5,994 nucleotides of DNA, from positions 1 through 5,994 of the forward strand of contig CASBRC010000294.1 in NCBI GenBank assembly GCA_949128015.1. The letters run 5' to 3'. Numbering within the stretch: the first letter of the stretch is position 1; each line of letters starts with the position of its first letter. This document shows positions 5,056-5,994 of this stretch, one piece after another. A program made the position numbers and the translations under genes. The notes under the pieces were generated by a model. That model was not told where the DNA came from and made no database searches. It was given only the letters and a program-made list of their open reading frames with translations. This stretch comes from Synechococcales cyanobacterium PMM_0003. Lineage in GTDB: Bacteria > Cyanobacteriota > Cyanobacteriia > Pseudanabaenales > Pseudanabaenaceae.

Positions 5056-5991
5056 ATGCAAATCACCTTTCTCGGTACTAGTTCGGGTGTGCCTACACGC
5101 GGACGGAATGTTTCCAGTGTGGCGGTGCGTTTACCTCAACGCGCCGAAGTTTGGCTGCTCGATTGTGGCGAGGCAACCCAACACCAATTGCTACGAAGTG
5201 ACGTAAAGATTAGCCAGATCACCAAAATTTTCGTGACGCATATGCATGGCGATCATATTTTTGGTTTACCAGGGCTGCTCGCAAGTTGTGGGATGGCGGG
5301 TAACGTCAGCCATATTGATATTTATGGTCCCGTGGGTTTGGGTGACTATCTCGATGCTTGTTTGCGCTACAGCGAGACGCGGCTCTCCTATTCGATCAAG
5401 GTACATAAGGTCAAGGCGGGGCTAGTCTGCGAAGATTCAGAGTTTTATATGATGGCGGCTCCCCTTAAGCATAAGGTGACAGCCCATGGTTATCGATTGG
5501 TAGAACGCGATCGCGCTGGTAAGTTTGATGTCGATAAGGCGATCGCCATGAATATTCCTGCGGGTCCAATTTTTGGCGAACTGAAGCAGGGCAAAATGGT
5601 GACGCTTCCTGATGGGCGCAAAATTGATGGTAAACAGTTCTGTGGCGCTCCGCAGATTGGTCGCAAGATTGCCTATTGTACGGATACGATTTTTTGTGAT
5701 AGCTCAGTGGAACTTGCTCAAAATGCTGATGTGCTGATCCATGAGTCCACTTTTGCTCATAAAGATTCAGATATGGCGTTTCAGCGTTTGCATTCCACTA
5801 GCACGATGGCGGCACAGGTGGCGCTATTGGCAAATGTAAAGCAATTAATCATGACTCATTTCAGCCCACGCTATGCCCCTGGCAATCCAATCCTGTTGGA
5901 GGATTTAGTTAATGAAGCCAGAATGATTTTTGCAAATACCATTCCTGCTCACGACTTCATGACCTATGAAATCTCTCCATCTCAAGTATAA
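5056..5991 (+). CDS. rnz: Ribonuclease Z (tRNA 3' endonuclease)
   Basis: This 311-residue cytoplasmic enzyme is complete and has the length of the short bacterial RNase Z. It removes the 3' trailer of tRNA precursors. It is a metallo-beta-lactamase fold with the zinc motif 'THMHGDH' at 61-67 (His62, His64, Asp66, His67), His139 in 'PLKHKVTAHGYRL', Asp210 in 'YCTDT' and His268 in 'MTHFSPRY'. These positions are each one lower than the ligands I recall for Bacillus subtilis RNase Z, so the active site looks complete. The start 'ITFLGTSSGVPTRGRNVSS' (3-21) is typical, 'HEST' at 229-232 is conserved in the family, and the region about 150-195 contains the Gly/Pro-rich arm that grips the tRNA elbow. 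ATG 5056 follows the OmpA-like gene stop by 2 bases, with no clear Shine-Dalgarno sequence, suggesting translational coupling. An arylsulfatase-like or other MBL hydrolase is unlikely given the arm. Confidence 0.95.
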   Translation: MQITFLGTSSGVPTRGRNVSSVAVRLPQRAEVWLLDCGEATQHQLLRSDVKISQITKIFVTHMHGDHIFGLPGLLASCGMAGNVSHIDIYGPVGLGDYLDACLRYSETRLSYSIKVHKVKAGLVCEDSEFYMMAAPLKHKVTAHGYRLVERDRAGKFDVDKAIAMNIPAGPIFGELKQGKMVTLPDGRKIDGKQFCGAPQIGRKIAYCTDTIFCDSSVELAQNADVLIHESTFAHKDSDMAFQRLHSTSTMAAQVALLANVKQLIMTHFSPRYAPGNPILLEDLVNEARMIFANTIPAHDFMTYEISPSQV

Positions 5992-5994
5992 ACA

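Noticed and set aside
1..5994. CRISPR array, insertion sequence, tRNA or rRNA genes
   Set aside because: I saw no regularly spaced direct repeats, transposase-like frame, terminal inverted repeats or RNA gene signature on either strand.

Overview
The window looks like a piece of a cyanobacterial chromosome. Two independent signs support this. A complete ndhS gene is present, encoding a subunit of the photosynthetic NDH-1 complex known from cyanobacteria and chloroplasts. The octamer GCGATCGC (HIP1, the highly iterated palindrome of many cyanobacteria) occurs 14 times between 1905 and 5546. Gene content and base use would fit a Pseudanabaena-like filamentous cyanobacterium, but the genus is a guess.

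Layout. (1) Bases 1-1248 hold one long minus-strand gene that runs off the left edge. I read 416 codons without a stop: an N-terminal GNAT acetyltransferase domain, then a PIN-like nuclease domain, then the start of what looks like a second GNAT domain. This stretch is AT-rich and has no HIP1 site, so it looks like accessory, probably acquired, DNA. (2) Bases 1249-1535 are a divergent intergenic region with two inverted repeats sharing TCAAA/TTTGA half-sites around a candidate promoter. (3) Bases 1536-2874 hold a two-gene operon: a BlaI/MecI/CopY-family repressor and an M56 (BlaR1/MecR1-type) membrane metallopeptidase that lacks a penicillin-sensor domain. (4) An 18-bp hairpin terminator follows. 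(5) Bases 3044-4141 encode a J-domain protein with TPR repeats, ended by a 25-bp hairpin that overlaps its stop codon. (6) Bases 4281-5991 form a tight operon, ndhS, a membrane-anchored OmpA-C-domain protein, and rnz (RNase Z), with 2-nt gaps between genes.

How the parts work together. The repressor and metallopeptidase should act as a regulatory pair, with the peptidase destroying the repressor when it receives a signal; the signal and target genes are not visible here. The last three genes are probably co-transcribed but belong to different processes: cyclic electron flow and respiration, the cell envelope, and tRNA 3' maturation.

The most unusual items are the GNAT-PIN(-GNAT) fusion in HIP1-free DNA, the paired palindromes in front of the repressor gene, and the two perfect hairpins, whose cores differ by compensated base pairs and so may belong to one repeat family.
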